DNA from: Roseivirga ehrenbergii
GTDB lineage: Bacteria > Bacteroidota > Bacteroidia > Cytophagales > Cyclobacteriaceae
Direction: 5' to 3'
NCBI RefSeq assembly: GCF_001593005.1
Contig: NZ_LQZQ01000049.1
Location: 124,001-188,000 of the forward strand
Length of the DNA stretch: 64,000 nucleotides
Shown: positions 1 to 8,039 of the stretch, piece after piece
Layout: the number at the start of each line of letters is the position of its first letter
How positions within the stretch are numbered: position 1 is the first letter of the stretch
Notes under the pieces: model-generated
Database searches by the model: none
What the model was told of the DNA's origin: nothing
The model's input: only the letters and a program-made list of their open reading frames with translations
Position numbers and translations under genes: made by a program

Positions 1-1002
1 GCTTATGCCACTTGGGAAGTGGATGTTTGGCGTAAACTGCGTAATTCTAAAAAGGCAGCTTTAACACGTTACCTCTCTTCTGTTGATGGGAAGAACTTCA
101 TGGTCACTAATCTTATTGCTGAAATTGCTAATTCATATTATGAGTTATTGGCTTTGGATAATCAGTTAGACATTGTCAAACAGAACATTGTAATTCAGAC
201 TGGGGCTTTGAAAATAGTAAAGCTGCAAAAAGAAGCTGCTAGAGTTACAGAACTGGCGGTGCGTAAATTCGAAGCTGAGGTATACCATACTCGTAGTTTA
301 CAATTTGATATTCAGCAGAAAATCATTGAAACGGAGAACCGAATTAACTTTTTGGTGGGACGATACCCTCAATCAGTTGAGCGGGACTCTAAAACTTTCA
401 ATGATCTGTTGCCTAAACAAATTCATTCAGGAATTCCTTCGCAATTGCTAGCCAACCGACCTGATATTAGACAGGCAGAATTAGAGCTAGAAGCTTCGAA
501 ATTGGATGTGCAAGTAGCCAGGGCTAGGTTTTATCCTTCTGTAGGAATTAGTGCTGGTGTTGGACTTCAAGCTTTTAACCCAAGCTTTTTGCTAAAAGCC
601 CCGGAGTCATTACTGTACTCATTGGCGGGTGATCTTATGGCACCTTTGATCAATAAGAATGAGATTAAGGCGACTTATAATAATGCCAATGCAAAGCAAA
701 TTCAGGCTGTTTTTAATTATGAGAAAACGATTTTAGGTGCTTTTGTTGAGGTAGCCAATCAGCTTTCAAACATTGAAAATTTAAAACAGAGCTATGACTT
801 GAAAGCGAAAGAAGTTGATGCGCTTTCACAGTCGATCAATATTTCAAATGACCTTTTCAAATCGGCAAGGGCAGATTATATGGAAGTATTGTTGACACAG
901 CGCGATGCTTTAGAATCGAAGTTTGAACTGGTTGAAACTAAAATGCAGCAAATGAACGCCATGGTCAATATTTATAAGGCGCTAGGCGGTGGTTGGAATT
1001 AG
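1..1002 (+). CDS. RND efflux outer membrane factor (TolC/NodT family), 5'-truncated by the window edge
   Basis: The frame is open from base 1, so the N-terminus lies outside the window; the GTG at 19 is not a real start. The visible part begins with a W-E-V-D-V-W-R-K-L-R stretch, the conserved tryptophan/aspartate signature of TolC-family outer membrane efflux proteins. The remaining roughly 334 residues are long helices plus the family repeat motif around L-L-A-N-R-P-D-I-R-Q-A-E-L-E-L. By family knowledge it forms the trimeric outer membrane channel of an RND drug or metal efflux pump. The membrane fusion protein and RND pump would be expected upstream, outside the window. It ends in a hairpin terminator at 1036-1071. 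The family call is firm; the substrate is unknown. Confidence 0.9.
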   Translation, partial: AYATWEVDVWRKLRNSKKAALTRYLSSVDGKNFMVTNLIAEIANSYYELLALDNQLDIVKQNIVIQTGALKIVKLQKEAARVTELAVRKFEAEVYHTRSLQFDIQQKIIETENRINFLVGRYPQSVERDSKTFNDLLPKQIHSGIPSQLLANRPDIRQAELELEASKLDVQVARARFYPSVGISAGVGLQAFNPSFLLKAPESLLYSLAGDLMAPLINKNEIKATYNNANAKQIQAVFNYEKTILGAFVEVANQLSNIENLKQSYDLKAKEVDALSQSINISNDLFKSARADYMEVLLTQRDALESKFELVETKMQQMNAMVNIYKALGGGWN

Positions 1003-1310
1003 TTAACTTTAACCTAAGATACTTTGTAGCAATAGAAGGTCCATTTTGCAGCAATGCGAGATGGACTTTTTAATTTACAGCAATTGAGGACAGTCAAAAC
1101 CTTTTTGTCAATGAATGATTTTATCTCATATTCTAATGTGAATGATTTAAATGATGTTCAATCGGGTAAAAAGCATGTATAAACTTACCGATAAGTCAAC
1201 TTTGGCTTTATGTTTGCATCGTTTAAATTCAAGACTCATTTTTTTTTGACTATTCTTATTTCAAACTGAAAACTCAATTATTTTTTAACATAACAACACA
1301 ATACAACACA
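1003..1310. other. Intergenic region, about 300 bp
   Basis: It holds the terminator of the efflux gene (1036-1071) and, further down, a TATGTTTG box at 1209-1216 that fits the Bacteroidota -7 element. No clear TTG lies 19 bases upstream of that box. I see no ORF or RNA gene. Confidence 0.5.
1036..1071 (+). terminator. Intrinsic terminator after the efflux gene
   Basis: AAGGTCCAT (1036-1044) pairs with ATGGACTTT (1061-1069), with one G-T pair, and a short T run follows. It lies about 35 bases after the stop codon. Confidence 0.65.
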
Positions 1311-1805
1311 ATGAAAAAACAATTATCTCTACTCTCAATCATGGTAATGACCGTGGTTTTATCGAGCTGTGCTAGTATCTTAAGTCGAAGTACTTATCCT
1401 GTTAGCATCAATAGTAATCCAGCTTCTACTATATCAGTAACGGATGCAAGGGGCACAGAAATTTACAAAGGCAATACACCCGCAACAGTAGTGCTGAAGT
1501 CGGGCGATGGATTCTTTAAAAGAGCGGCTTACCAAGTAAAGTTCTCAAAAGCAGGTTATGATGAAAAAATTGTACCTATAACTTTTAAAGTTGATGGTTG
1601 GTATTGGGGTAATTTACTACTGGGTGGAGTAGTAGGTATGCTGATAGTAGACCCTGCCACTGGAGCCATGTATAAGCTGGAAAGTGAATTCATTAATGAA
1701 ACACTTCTTCGGTCATCAGCAAGTGCTTCTCAAGCTGGATTGAATGTATATGGAATTGATGATATTCCCGCTAATTGGAAAGCACACTTGGTGCCATTAA
1801 AGTAA
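1311..1805 (+). CDS. Small PEGA-like lipoprotein
   Basis: 164 residues. A lipoprotein signal peptide is clear: MKK, a hydrophobic stretch and a lipobox ending L-S-S-C near residue 20. Residues about 30-75 read like a PEGA domain (S-I-N-S-N-P-A-S-T-I-S-V-T-D followed by K-G-N-T-P-A-T-V-V-L), a beta-rich surface module. A hydrophobic glycine-rich segment (G-N-L-L-L-G-G-V-V-G-M-L-I) follows at about 100-112, as in many Bacteroidota PEGA lipoproteins. It is monocistronic, preceded by an AT-rich leader and followed by a bidirectional terminator. Membrane anchoring is well supported; the function is unknown. Confidence 0.75.
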   Translation: MKKQLSLLSIMVMTVVLSSCASILSRSTYPVSINSNPASTISVTDARGTEIYKGNTPATVVLKSGDGFFKRAAYQVKFSKAGYDEKIVPITFKVDGWYWGNLLLGGVVGMLIVDPATGAMYKLESEFINETLLRSSASASQAGLNVYGIDDIPANWKAHLVPLK

Positions 1806-1853
1806 GCTTACTATTTGATAATAGTAATTAGCCTCTGGAGGCTGATGAAATAC

Positions 1854-1885
1854 AAAGGCCATTCTAATCATTAGAATGGCCTTTT
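1854..1885. terminator. Bidirectional terminator between convergent genes
   Basis: Perfect 15-bp inverted repeat AAAGGCCATTCTAAT (1854-1868) with its complement at 1870-1884. An A/T-rich tail lies on both sides. It separates the PEGA lipoprotein from the convergent TlpA-like gene. Confidence 0.8.
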
Positions 1886-1911
1886 CTTATGCTCTATATT
1901 ATTCTGAAATA

Positions 1912-3075
1912 TTATTCCAAAATCTCATCTAAAACATCAAAAGCCTCTTCGGTACTACCTACAAAGCGCTTAATGATTTTTCCTTCGGGGTCTAAAATGA
2001 ATTTGGTAGGGAAGCCCGCTACATTTAGTTTTAGCACAAGATCTTCGGTTTCGTTTTGGGCCAATACCTGTTGCCAATCGTAGTCGTATTTATCAAGAAA
2101 CTGAATCATCTTTTCCATGCTGTCTCCGCTGTTGATGCCCAAGATGACTAACTGATCTTTGTATTTCTCTTGGTACTCTTTTACGGTTGGCATTTCTGCA
2201 ATACAAGGCGCACACCATGTTCCCCAGAAATCTACCAATACATATTTTCCTTTTAAACTGTAAAGCTCAAAAGTCTCGCCATTTGGTGTGGCATTACTGG
2301 TGAAATTCGGAATGATTTTTCCTTCCATAGTAGATTCAATTCCTTCTACTCTTTGCGCTACAGCCTCGTAGTAAGTGTATCCTGCCAAGCCTTTATCGAA
2401 AGACTTAAAGATTTTTATTGCCTCATCTTGTGATACCTGACTGCGTACCATCATATCTGACAAGTACCAAGCAGCGGCTTCTGACTTTGGGTTAGAGGCC
2501 ACAAACTCTTTTTTAATTTCGTCCACTTTCTCATTCAGTAGGTTCATCGAATCGGTAAGCACTTGATAACGTGGGTCGGTGTCTTCTAGCTTGTTTTGCT
2601 CTAACTGCATGTTCACAGCTTGATTCAATAGCGGAAAAATTTCACTGTTGATGCTCGCCAAATCGTTATTAGCTGGAGTTCCGGTAGGGTAGGCGTCTAC
2701 AAAATCGGTTACCTCTCCTTTAAACTCGATGTAATCTCCGGGAGCTGCTAGAAAAGCAAATTGAGAAGATTTGGCTGGGTAATAGCCTCTGTCGGTTCTT
2801 TTGATGGTATTTTCCACATTCGGCCAAAAAACAATAAATTCCGGTTCACTGATTTTTGCGGTGTAGGTAAACTTTCCATTCTCCACAAAAATGGAGTCAG
2901 AAACTCTATTTCCCTCGGCATCCTTATAGCTTCTCGACATGTATTCAGTGTCGAGCCCTTCGATGGTTCCAGTTACAGTAAAGCTATCGGGTGCTACTTT
3001 TACTTCTGGCTTACAGGCAAAAAGTACAGCAGTGAGTACAAGTAAGGAGGTGGTTTTTTGCAATAGGTTTTTCAT
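1912..3075 (-). CDS. TlpA-family thioredoxin-like lipoprotein
   Basis: 387 residues. It has a lipoprotein signal (lipobox L-F-A-C, Cys 21), then an N-terminal beta-rich region of the DUF4369 kind (about 30-130), a helical linker, and a C-terminal TlpA/AhpC-TSA thioredoxin domain from about 255. The active site is W-C-A-P-C in the context V-D-F-W-G-T-W-C-A-P-C-I-A-E-M-P, near residue 290. The cis-proline region reads V-A-G-F-P-T-K-F-I-L-D. By family it is a periplasm-facing, membrane-anchored thiol-disulfide reductase. A second protein of the same architecture lies at 4517-5884, so the block carries two paralogues. The client proteins cannot be told from sequence. Confidence 0.9.
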   Translation of the reverse strand: MKNLLQKTTSLLVLTAVLFACKPEVKVAPDSFTVTGTIEGLDTEYMSRSYKDAEGNRVSDSIFVENGKFTYTAKISEPEFIVFWPNVENTIKRTDRGYYPAKSSQFAFLAAPGDYIEFKGEVTDFVDAYPTGTPANNDLASINSEIFPLLNQAVNMQLEQNKLEDTDPRYQVLTDSMNLLNEKVDEIKKEFVASNPKSEAAAWYLSDMMVRSQVSQDEAIKIFKSFDKGLAGYTYYEAVAQRVEGIESTMEGKIIPNFTSNATPNGETFELYSLKGKYVLVDFWGTWCAPCIAEMPTVKEYQEKYKDQLVILGINSGDSMEKMIQFLDKYDYDWQQVLAQNETEDLVLKLNVAGFPTKFILDPEGKIIKRFVGSTEEAFDVLDEILE

Positions 3076-3174
3076 AGTGTTTTTCGATAAATAGGGTCGA
3101 ATGAGTATAGGTATTTTAAATGAAAAGAAGAATTCAGAGAATTGCTAGTGGAGTTTTTTAGATGGTGAATACTG

Positions 3175-3777
3175 CTATTCATAAACCCTGATCACTTCGC
3201 CACGACCTCTACCATTTACACTTCTTACATAAGCGTTGATGGCTTTGTTCATCGGAATTGGATTATGGCCAGGAAAATAGTCTTTGTACTTGTCGTAAGC
3301 ATCTTCTACCATACCGAGCGAGACCACGTTTACTCTAATGTCATTTTCCATTTCTAGATCAACCGCTTGTACAAAGCTGTGAATTCCGCCATTGACCATG
3401 GTCGCACTCGTAGTTTTGATGACCGGATCATCGGCTAAAATACCTGTTGAAAGTGTAATCGAACCTTCTGGGTTTAGATAGTTCTGACCAATTCTGACAA
3501 GGTTGACTTGCCCCATCAATTTGCTTCTTAATCCGATATAATAATCTTCTTCTGAAAGCTCATTGAAGTTGGCCCATTTGGCTTCGCCAGCAATACAGAT
3601 AATGGCGTCTAATTTTCCTAAACCTTCTAAAGCAGATGTAATGGATGCAATATCAGCAATGTCAATTTGTACATCCCCATTGGTTCTTGCGCCAACAAAT
3701 ACTTCGTTCTTTTCTCTAAAATGGGCAGATACTTTCTTTCCGATTGTACCATTGCCTCCTATGATTAAAATTTTCAT
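3175..3777 (-). CDS. Short-chain dehydrogenase/reductase, small, atypical active site
   Basis: 200 residues. The N-terminus M-K-I-L-I-I-G-G-N-G-T-I-G-K-K is a Rossmann NAD(P)-binding motif. I-C-I-A-G-E matches the N-A-G motif region, and S-T-G-I-L-A matches the region of the catalytic serine. The usual Y-x-x-x-K is not visible: that position reads T-S-A-T-M-V-N-G-G-I-H-S-F. It is therefore either a divergent enzyme or a nucleotide-binding protein without the classical reaction. It starts 3 bases after the stop of the small membrane protein gene and is the third gene of an arsR-led operon, so expression is probably under the ArsR regulator. The substrate is unknown. Confidence 0.85.
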   Translation of the reverse strand: MKILIIGGNGTIGKKVSAHFREKNEVFVGARTNGDVQIDIADIASITSALEGLGKLDAIICIAGEAKWANFNELSEEDYYIGLRSKLMGQVNLVRIGQNYLNPEGSITLSTGILADDPVIKTTSATMVNGGIHSFVQAVDLEMENDIRVNVVSLGMVEDAYDKYKDYFPGHNPIPMNKAINAYVRSVNGRGRGEVIRVYE

Positions 3778-3780
3778 CTC

Positions 3781-4050
3781 TTATAATTTCGTTTGAACTG
3801 AACTTTTTAATAGTGTTTTCTTTCTTGATCTATAAATAGTTAAAGTGGCAATCACACTCCATAGTAAGTTAGTTACAAATGGGGGAATTGCATTGTAATG
3901 GAAACAGTTGATGGCAATTAAAAGGCCGCCCAGTAGGTTGAGGTATTTCCCGAGGTTCAACCAGCGGTTTTGTTCCTTTAAAGTCAAAGCGTAGGCAGAA
4001 ATTATTAGTGCGGACCCGGTCCATCCTAATATGTCATACACGATATTCAT
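3781..4050 (-). CDS. CBU_0592-like small membrane protein
   Basis: 89 residues with three predicted membrane segments (about 4-24, 33-50, 55-72) joined by short loops, including W-L-N-L-G-K-Y-L-N-L-L-G-G. The layout and the D-I-L-G-W-T-G-S-A-L-I-I-S-A-Y start match the CBU_0592 family of small inner membrane proteins of unknown function. It sits between arsR and the SDR gene, 44 bases after arsR and 3 bases before the SDR gene. A palindrome resembling an operator (4065-4076) lies in front of its start. Confidence 0.7.
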   Translation of the reverse strand: MNIVYDILGWTGSALIISAYALTLKEQNRWLNLGKYLNLLGGLLIAINCFHYNAIPPFVTNLLWSVIATLTIYRSRKKTLLKSSVQTKL

Positions 4051-4061
4051 AGCATTTACAT

Positions 4062-4079
4062 ATCTCTATATATAGATTT
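4062..4079. promoter_or_regulatory. Operator-like palindrome between arsR and the small membrane gene
   Basis: TCTATATATAGA at 4065-4076 is a perfect 12-bp palindrome just upstream of the second operon gene. Related half-sites (ATCTATA, GATATAT) lie over the arsR promoter at 4407-4430. Binding by the neighbouring ArsR protein is inferred. Confidence 0.4.
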
Positions 4080-4094
4080 GATAATTAAAATTTT

Positions 4095-4397
4095 TTATAA
4101 AATGAACTCGGAGAACTCTTTTAAGGTCTCTTCATTGCGTTTAAAGTATGACCATTTACCATGACGTGTTAAAACCAATAAAGAACACTTTTCCATATTG
4201 GTTAGGTAAGTCGAAATGGTTGACTGAGAGAGACCTGCCTTTTCTTGAATGTAGGTTACGCATACTCCATCATTAAAATGCTGTAATGTTTCATGTGGGG
4301 GGAAGTGAGTTTCTGGCTCCTTCAACCATTCCATGATCTGTAACCGCGTTGGGTTTGAAAGGCATTTTGCTATTTCAGTCGCTAGCTTTAAATCCAT
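4095..4397 (-). CDS. ArsR-family winged-helix transcriptional regulator
   Basis: 100 residues. The opening L-A-T-E-I-A-K-C-L-S-N-P-T-R-L-Q-I-M-E-W-L is the ArsR helix 1-2 signature. The recognition helix region reads V-T-Y-I-Q-E-K-A-G-L-S-Q-S-T-I-S-T-Y-L-T-N-M-E, and a beta-wing follows (L-L-V-L-T-R-H-G-K-W-S-Y-F-K-R). No clear metal-site cysteine pair (C-x-C) is visible, so it may sense something other than metal. It leads an operon with a small membrane protein and an SDR, and its own promoter holds dyad half-sites, which suggests autoregulation. Confidence 0.88.
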   Translation of the reverse strand: MDLKLATEIAKCLSNPTRLQIMEWLKEPETHFPPHETLQHFNDGVCVTYIQEKAGLSQSTISTYLTNMEKCSLLVLTRHGKWSYFKRNEETLKEFSEFIL

Positions 4398-4401
4398 GAC
4401 T

Positions 4402-4431
4402 CAAACATATCTATAATTCTCGATATATAAA
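4402..4431 (-). promoter_or_regulatory. arsR promoter with half-sites
   Basis: On the minus strand TATGTTTG (complement of 4402-4409) fits the Bacteroidota -7 box and ends only about 5 bases before the arsR start. ATATC and GATAT half-sites in 4407-4427 overlap it, which would let a bound repressor block transcription. No good -33 TTG is visible. Confidence 0.45.
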
Positions 4432-4461
4432 AATGATTTTGAAGATGGTGACGACAAGACA

Positions 4462-4495
4462 TAAAAAAAGGGAGCTACCTAAGCAGTTCCCTTTT
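4462..4495 (-). terminator. Intrinsic terminator of the TlpA-like gene
   Basis: AAAGGGAGCT (4467-4476) and AGTTCCCTTT (4485-4494) form a stem with one mismatch. On the minus strand it is followed by a run of seven T. It lies 20 bases after the stop at 4517. Confidence 0.75.
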
Positions 4496-4516
4496 GGTTG
4501 TGGTGATGAATATCTT

Positions 4517-5884
4517 TTAGAGCAGCTCGTCTATCATGGTGCGTACTTTCTCTTCTGAAGGGCGAGGAGCAAAGGCGGTTACAATATTAAAATTCTCGTC
4601 AATAAGAAGGTAGCGTGGAATGCCGTTGATTTTGTAATCGGCCAATTTTGCCTGACTGATTAAATAGGTCTTTTCCGTCCATCCTTTTTTCTGAATGTAG
4701 TTTTCCCAGGCCTTAACGTTCGTGTCAATGGAAACAGAAAGAAACTCGATGTCTTTTTCTTTATAATCTTCTTTGAGTTTTTCATAGGCTGGTTCTTCCG
4801 CTATACAAGGGCCGCACCATGTTGCCCAAAAATCGACATAAATGACTTTGCCCTTGTATTGAGAAAGCGGGTGCTTTTCACCGTTTTTGGTGTTCATTAC
4901 AAAATCATAGGCGGCATGTCCGGGGTCGAGGCTATTGTAAGAAGACAGGGTGTATTCAATGGCGTTTTGGTAGTCCGGGTTTTTCAATTCGGCCATTACG
5001 GTTTTCGATTGAACTACAATACTATCTACTAAACCCGCATTTTTGAGAGAGTATAGAAAGGACTCTGTTTTTTGGAATTCCTTCATTTCTGGTGTTAGGG
5101 TGAAATCAGTAAAAAAGCCACTATTTCTGAATTCTTCCTTAGCGAATACTCCTAGCATATCTCTGAAATTAGGGTGTTCCATATATTTATTCTGGTCTAA
5201 GTTGGCTGTTTTTTCATTCAGAATTTCTTTGGCAGGTGTCATGGCCTTAATCCAATTTTCATCACTAAACTCAAAGTAATCTTTAAAACTGGCGTAAATC
5301 GGGAAGCTTTCTAAAGTGTTGATGTAATCTAAATCGAGTCTAAGTTTTTCAAATTCTATAAACTTAGCGGAAGCATTTTTCATGTTTTCTAGTTTGCTTA
5401 ACCGGGTCGTGTTTTCTGTTTCGGCCAGTTTGACGATGTCTTGCACATCAGGAGATTTAACCTCTCTTCCGCCCGAAAGGTAGGAACCGCTTTTCGGAAA
5501 GGGAACGTCCATTAAATAGCGGTTTACTTCTGCACCTTTGCCTTCAAAAATAGCCTTGTTCGGATCCATATAATCAAGACTCACCACCAAGCTGTCACCA
5601 GGGCTTAAGTAGAGTTGATTTCTTCCCACACTAAAATAACCTTCTTCTTCCAATACAAAAGAAGTAGAGAAACGATTGTTGGCATCTACAGAAAGCTCAA
5701 CGTTTTGAATGCCTGTTAAACTTGCTAGGCTGCCTCTGGCGCTTAGGGTTTTGGTGGCGTTATCGAAGTTGATAAGCTCTCCTTGAATTACTACTGTTTT
5801 TGCTGGCTCTTCTTTTTTAGGAGAACAACCGGTGAAGATAAGGAAGGCGAGTAAGGAAATAGAATATGCTCTGAGCTTGATCAT
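4517..5884 (-). CDS. TlpA-family thioredoxin-like lipoprotein, larger paralogue
   Basis: 455 residues. The lipobox is I-F-T-G-C (Cys 20). The N-terminal half (about 30-130) is beta-rich, of the DUF4369-like type seen in Bacteroidota TlpA proteins, and the middle is helical. The C-terminal thioredoxin domain starts near residue 325 and has W-C-G-P-C in V-D-F-W-A-T-W-C-G-P-C-I-A-E-E-P (near 357), then N-G-I-P-R-Y-L-L-I-D with the cis-proline. It should act as a periplasmic membrane-bound thiol oxidoreductase. It has its own terminator (4462-4495) and lies downstream of another strong terminator, so it is probably transcribed alone. Confidence 0.9.
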   Translation of the reverse strand: MIKLRAYSISLLAFLIFTGCSPKKEEPAKTVVIQGELINFDNATKTLSARGSLASLTGIQNVELSVDANNRFSTSFVLEEEGYFSVGRNQLYLSPGDSLVVSLDYMDPNKAIFEGKGAEVNRYLMDVPFPKSGSYLSGGREVKSPDVQDIVKLAETENTTRLSKLENMKNASAKFIEFEKLRLDLDYINTLESFPIYASFKDYFEFSDENWIKAMTPAKEILNEKTANLDQNKYMEHPNFRDMLGVFAKEEFRNSGFFTDFTLTPEMKEFQKTESFLYSLKNAGLVDSIVVQSKTVMAELKNPDYQNAIEYTLSSYNSLDPGHAAYDFVMNTKNGEKHPLSQYKGKVIYVDFWATWCGPCIAEEPAYEKLKEDYKEKDIEFLSVSIDTNVKAWENYIQKKGWTEKTYLISQAKLADYKINGIPRYLLIDENFNIVTAFAPRPSEEKVRTMIDELL

Positions 5885-5907
5885 AGATTTGGCAAAGGTG
5901 ATAAATG

Positions 5908-5956
5908 AAAAACGGTTTGATATTAACTATTTATACGTCTAATATCAAACCGTTTT
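5908..5956 (-). terminator. Strong terminator after the SCO operon
   Basis: Perfect 17-bp inverted repeat: AAAACGGTTTGATATTA at 5909-5925 and its complement at 5940-5956. A short T run follows on the minus strand. It is placed directly after the SCO gene stop. Confidence 0.8.
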
Positions 5957-5977
5957 GTTTGGGTGGCCACGCATTGA

Positions 5978-6652
5978 TTAAGGCAAACTACTTTCGTTTT
6001 TCAGTGTTTTAATGTCGGCAATCAATTGGTTTATAGCTACTTTGTTCAGGCCGTTATAGATGCCCCTGATGTGTCTGTTTTGATCTACCAAAACAAAGTT
6101 TTCAGTATGAAGAAATTCATCCTCTGTTCTTTCAATACCTTGGTCTTCTTCAACAAAGTATGATTTTCTACCTAAATCGTAAATGGTTTTTCTGTCACCT
6201 GTGAGCAAAATCCATTTGTCTGAATTGATCCCTTTGGTTTCAGCATATTCCTTTAACACTTCGGGTTGATCCCATTCAGGAGTAACTGAATGTGAAAGCA
6301 GCATGATTTCATCATCGTCTATAAAGGCTTGTTGCACCAATTCCATATTGGAAGTCATTTTAGGGCAAATACCTGGACAGGTAGTAAAGAAAAAGTCGGT
6401 AACGTATATTTTACCAGCTAGCGTTTTCTCTGTAACCGTGTCGCCTAATTGATTGATTAAAGTATAACCTGGAATTCGGTGATAGTTTTTAAGAGAGTCG
6501 CTTCCCGGTTCAATCCAATCGGGTGTAAAAGTGGCTTCATGATAATAAGGCAGCGTTTCCGTTCTGCTGCTTACTTCTGTCTCTTCTGTTCCTGTTTTTG
6601 AACAAGCAAAAGAGAAAATGACAAGGCTTAGTATGGCTAGTTTAGTCTTCAT
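5978..6652 (-). CDS. SCO1/SenC-family copper chaperone lipoprotein
   Basis: 224 residues. Lipoprotein signal with Cys 17 (F-S-F-A-C). The thioredoxin-like fold carries the SCO metal site: T-C-P-G-I-C-P at residues 91-97 (Cys 92 and Cys 96) and a C-terminal His at 182 in F-L-H-T-E-N-F-V-L-V-D. SCO proteins deliver copper to the CuA centre of cytochrome c oxidase or act as thiol oxidoreductases at the outer face of the inner membrane. It is the last gene of a YHYH - MORN - SCO operon, overlapping the MORN gene by 11 bases. The neighbouring histidine-rich YHYH protein makes a copper-related role for the whole unit plausible; that is inference. Confidence 0.92.
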   Translation of the reverse strand: MKTKLAILSLVIFSFACSKTGTEETEVSSRTETLPYYHEATFTPDWIEPGSDSLKNYHRIPGYTLINQLGDTVTEKTLAGKIYVTDFFFTTCPGICPKMTSNMELVQQAFIDDDEIMLLSHSVTPEWDQPEVLKEYAETKGINSDKWILLTGDRKTIYDLGRKSYFVEEDQGIERTEDEFLHTENFVLVDQNRHIRGIYNGLNKVAINQLIADIKTLKNESSLP

Positions 6653-7232
6653 AGGTCAGGGTTTCATCGTTTAATTGGTAACATAAGTTGGCCCTTTGTA
6701 AACCGAATATGCGTCCGTTTTTCGCTTCGTAATTCACATAGATTTTTCCATTTTCACGCCATGCCCTTTGAATACCTACTTCTTTACCATTTTCTAGATT
6801 GGTTTCCTTAAACAATACACTAGACTGATACCATTTCTTTTGGACACCGTGTAATACCCCATTCAAATAGGTGGATTCTGATCTTAGATTGCCGTTGCTC
6901 CACCAAGAATAGCTTTTACCTTCAAGCAGCCCATCAGTATAATTAGCCTCAAAACTTTTAGATCCATCTGGAAAGTATTTGGTTAAAAGTCCATCACGTT
7001 TCCCTTTCGAGAAATTCGCTAATTCGGATTCAAGACCATTTTCGGAATAGCTTATGGCTGTTCCGCTAAAAGGAGAATCCTTATAAAGGAATAATCCGTG
7101 ATTGGCATCTAAAACCAGAAGTTTACTATTGATTTTCAGGGTTGTCCTTTTTGATTCAAGGTTTTTACGAAACCCAAAAGAGCAGATTGCAGTGAGAAAC
7201 AATAGTCCTAATATGATTTTAATTGATCGCAT
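6642..7232 (-). CDS. MORN-repeat / YwqK-like exported protein
   Basis: 196 residues. An N-terminal hydrophobic segment (about 5-20) suggests export. Four or five MORN-like repeats of about 22 residues follow, such as Y-F-P-D-G-S-K-S-F-E-A-N-Y-T-D-G-L-L-E-G and W-W-S-N-G-N-L-R-S-E-S-T-Y-L-N-G-V-L-H-G. Databases often name such proteins YwqK family antitoxin, but no toxin is adjacent. It overlaps the upstream YHYH gene by 14 bases and the downstream SCO gene by 11 bases, so the three are almost certainly translated from one transcript. The function is unknown. Confidence 0.82.
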   Translation of the reverse strand: MRSIKIILGLLFLTAICSFGFRKNLESKRTTLKINSKLLVLDANHGLFLYKDSPFSGTAISYSENGLESELANFSKGKRDGLLTKYFPDGSKSFEANYTDGLLEGKSYSWWSNGNLRSESTYLNGVLHGVQKKWYQSSVLFKETNLENGKEVGIQRAWRENGKIYVNYEAKNGRIFGLQRANLCYQLNDETLTYED

Positions 7233-8016
7233 TTGGAGTGCCTTGATAATTGCCAGGGAATAAAATATAGTACTGGTTTAAGTATAATTCATTTTGAGTA
7301 TGGTAATGATATACCGCCTCTGAATGGTGCTGGGTTGTGCTAGTATGTCCACCTGAAGCATCCAAATCAGTAGGGTAGGTATCTATGGAGTTACACTTTC
7401 TTCCATATAAAAAGAAGCCGTCAGAAATAATCCCAATTAGCTTCTCATCATCATTAGACCAGGCTTTTGGCTCCAAATGATAATGATAACTCTGTGGACC
7501 AGTATGTGCTCCTGTGTAGTCTAATGAGGGCGCAGCATTGTCAAGCGGCACATTAGGGCCTTCTTGATCGTTGTAAATTACAGCGCCACTAATGGCAATG
7601 CCGATAGCTCCTAAACCAGTGGCAGAACTACTACTGGCTTTAGTTGGACTGGCTGGAACTCTCAAAGTGTAAGAACCATTGAAATCATCGATATTACCAG
7701 GAGCCATTTGCGCAAATGAGGTTACGGTTGGTTCCACAAATAGTGCATGGTTTGACGATGCCGCAGAGGTTGAAATCCCATCAGTAGTTCTTGCCGTGGT
7801 ATTGGACCAATAAGGAGAGGTGTGATTGGGTAAACCATTGGTTTCGATCACCACATTGCTTCCGTCAATATAAATGGTCAGGTTGTCTGTGTCAAATTCT
7901 GCAAAAGCGGTTGATAATTCTGCATCAATTTCGGTATCGCCTGAGTCGTCAGAGTTGCCGCAGCTTAATGCTAAGCAAGTCATTAAAAAGATTGGGAATG
8001 CTGTTTTATAATTCAT
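7219..8016 (-). CDS. YHYH-domain lipoprotein
   Basis: 265 residues. Signal peptide with lipobox ending L-A-L-S-C (Cys 19). The domain shows the two diagnostic motifs: S-Y-H-Y-H-L-E-P-K-A-W and A-V-Y-H-Y-H-T-Q-N-E. YHYH proteins (Pfam PF14240) are secreted proteins of unknown function; the paired histidines suggest metal binding. It heads a tightly overlapped operon with a MORN-repeat protein and SCO. A truncated copy of its N-terminal part lies directly upstream (8040-8294). The domain call is firm; the metal role is inferred. Confidence 0.88.
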   Translation of the reverse strand: MNYKTAFPIFLMTCLALSCGNSDDSGDTEIDAELSTAFAEFDTDNLTIYIDGSNVVIETNGLPNHTSPYWSNTTARTTDGISTSAASSNHALFVEPTVTSFAQMAPGNIDDFNGSYTLRVPASPTKASSSSATGLGAIGIAISGAVIYNDQEGPNVPLDNAAPSLDYTGAHTGPQSYHYHLEPKAWSNDDEKLIGIISDGFFLYGRKCNSIDTYPTDLDASGGHTSTTQHHSEAVYHYHTQNELYLNQYYILFPGNYQGTPNAIN

Positions 8017-8039
8017 AATGATTGTTTTTCTATTGGATG

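Noticed and set aside
6642-7232. YwqK-type antitoxin of a toxin-antitoxin pair
   Set aside because: The MORN repeats give this name in databases, but no toxin gene is adjacent and the protein has an export signal. I keep it as a MORN-repeat exported protein.
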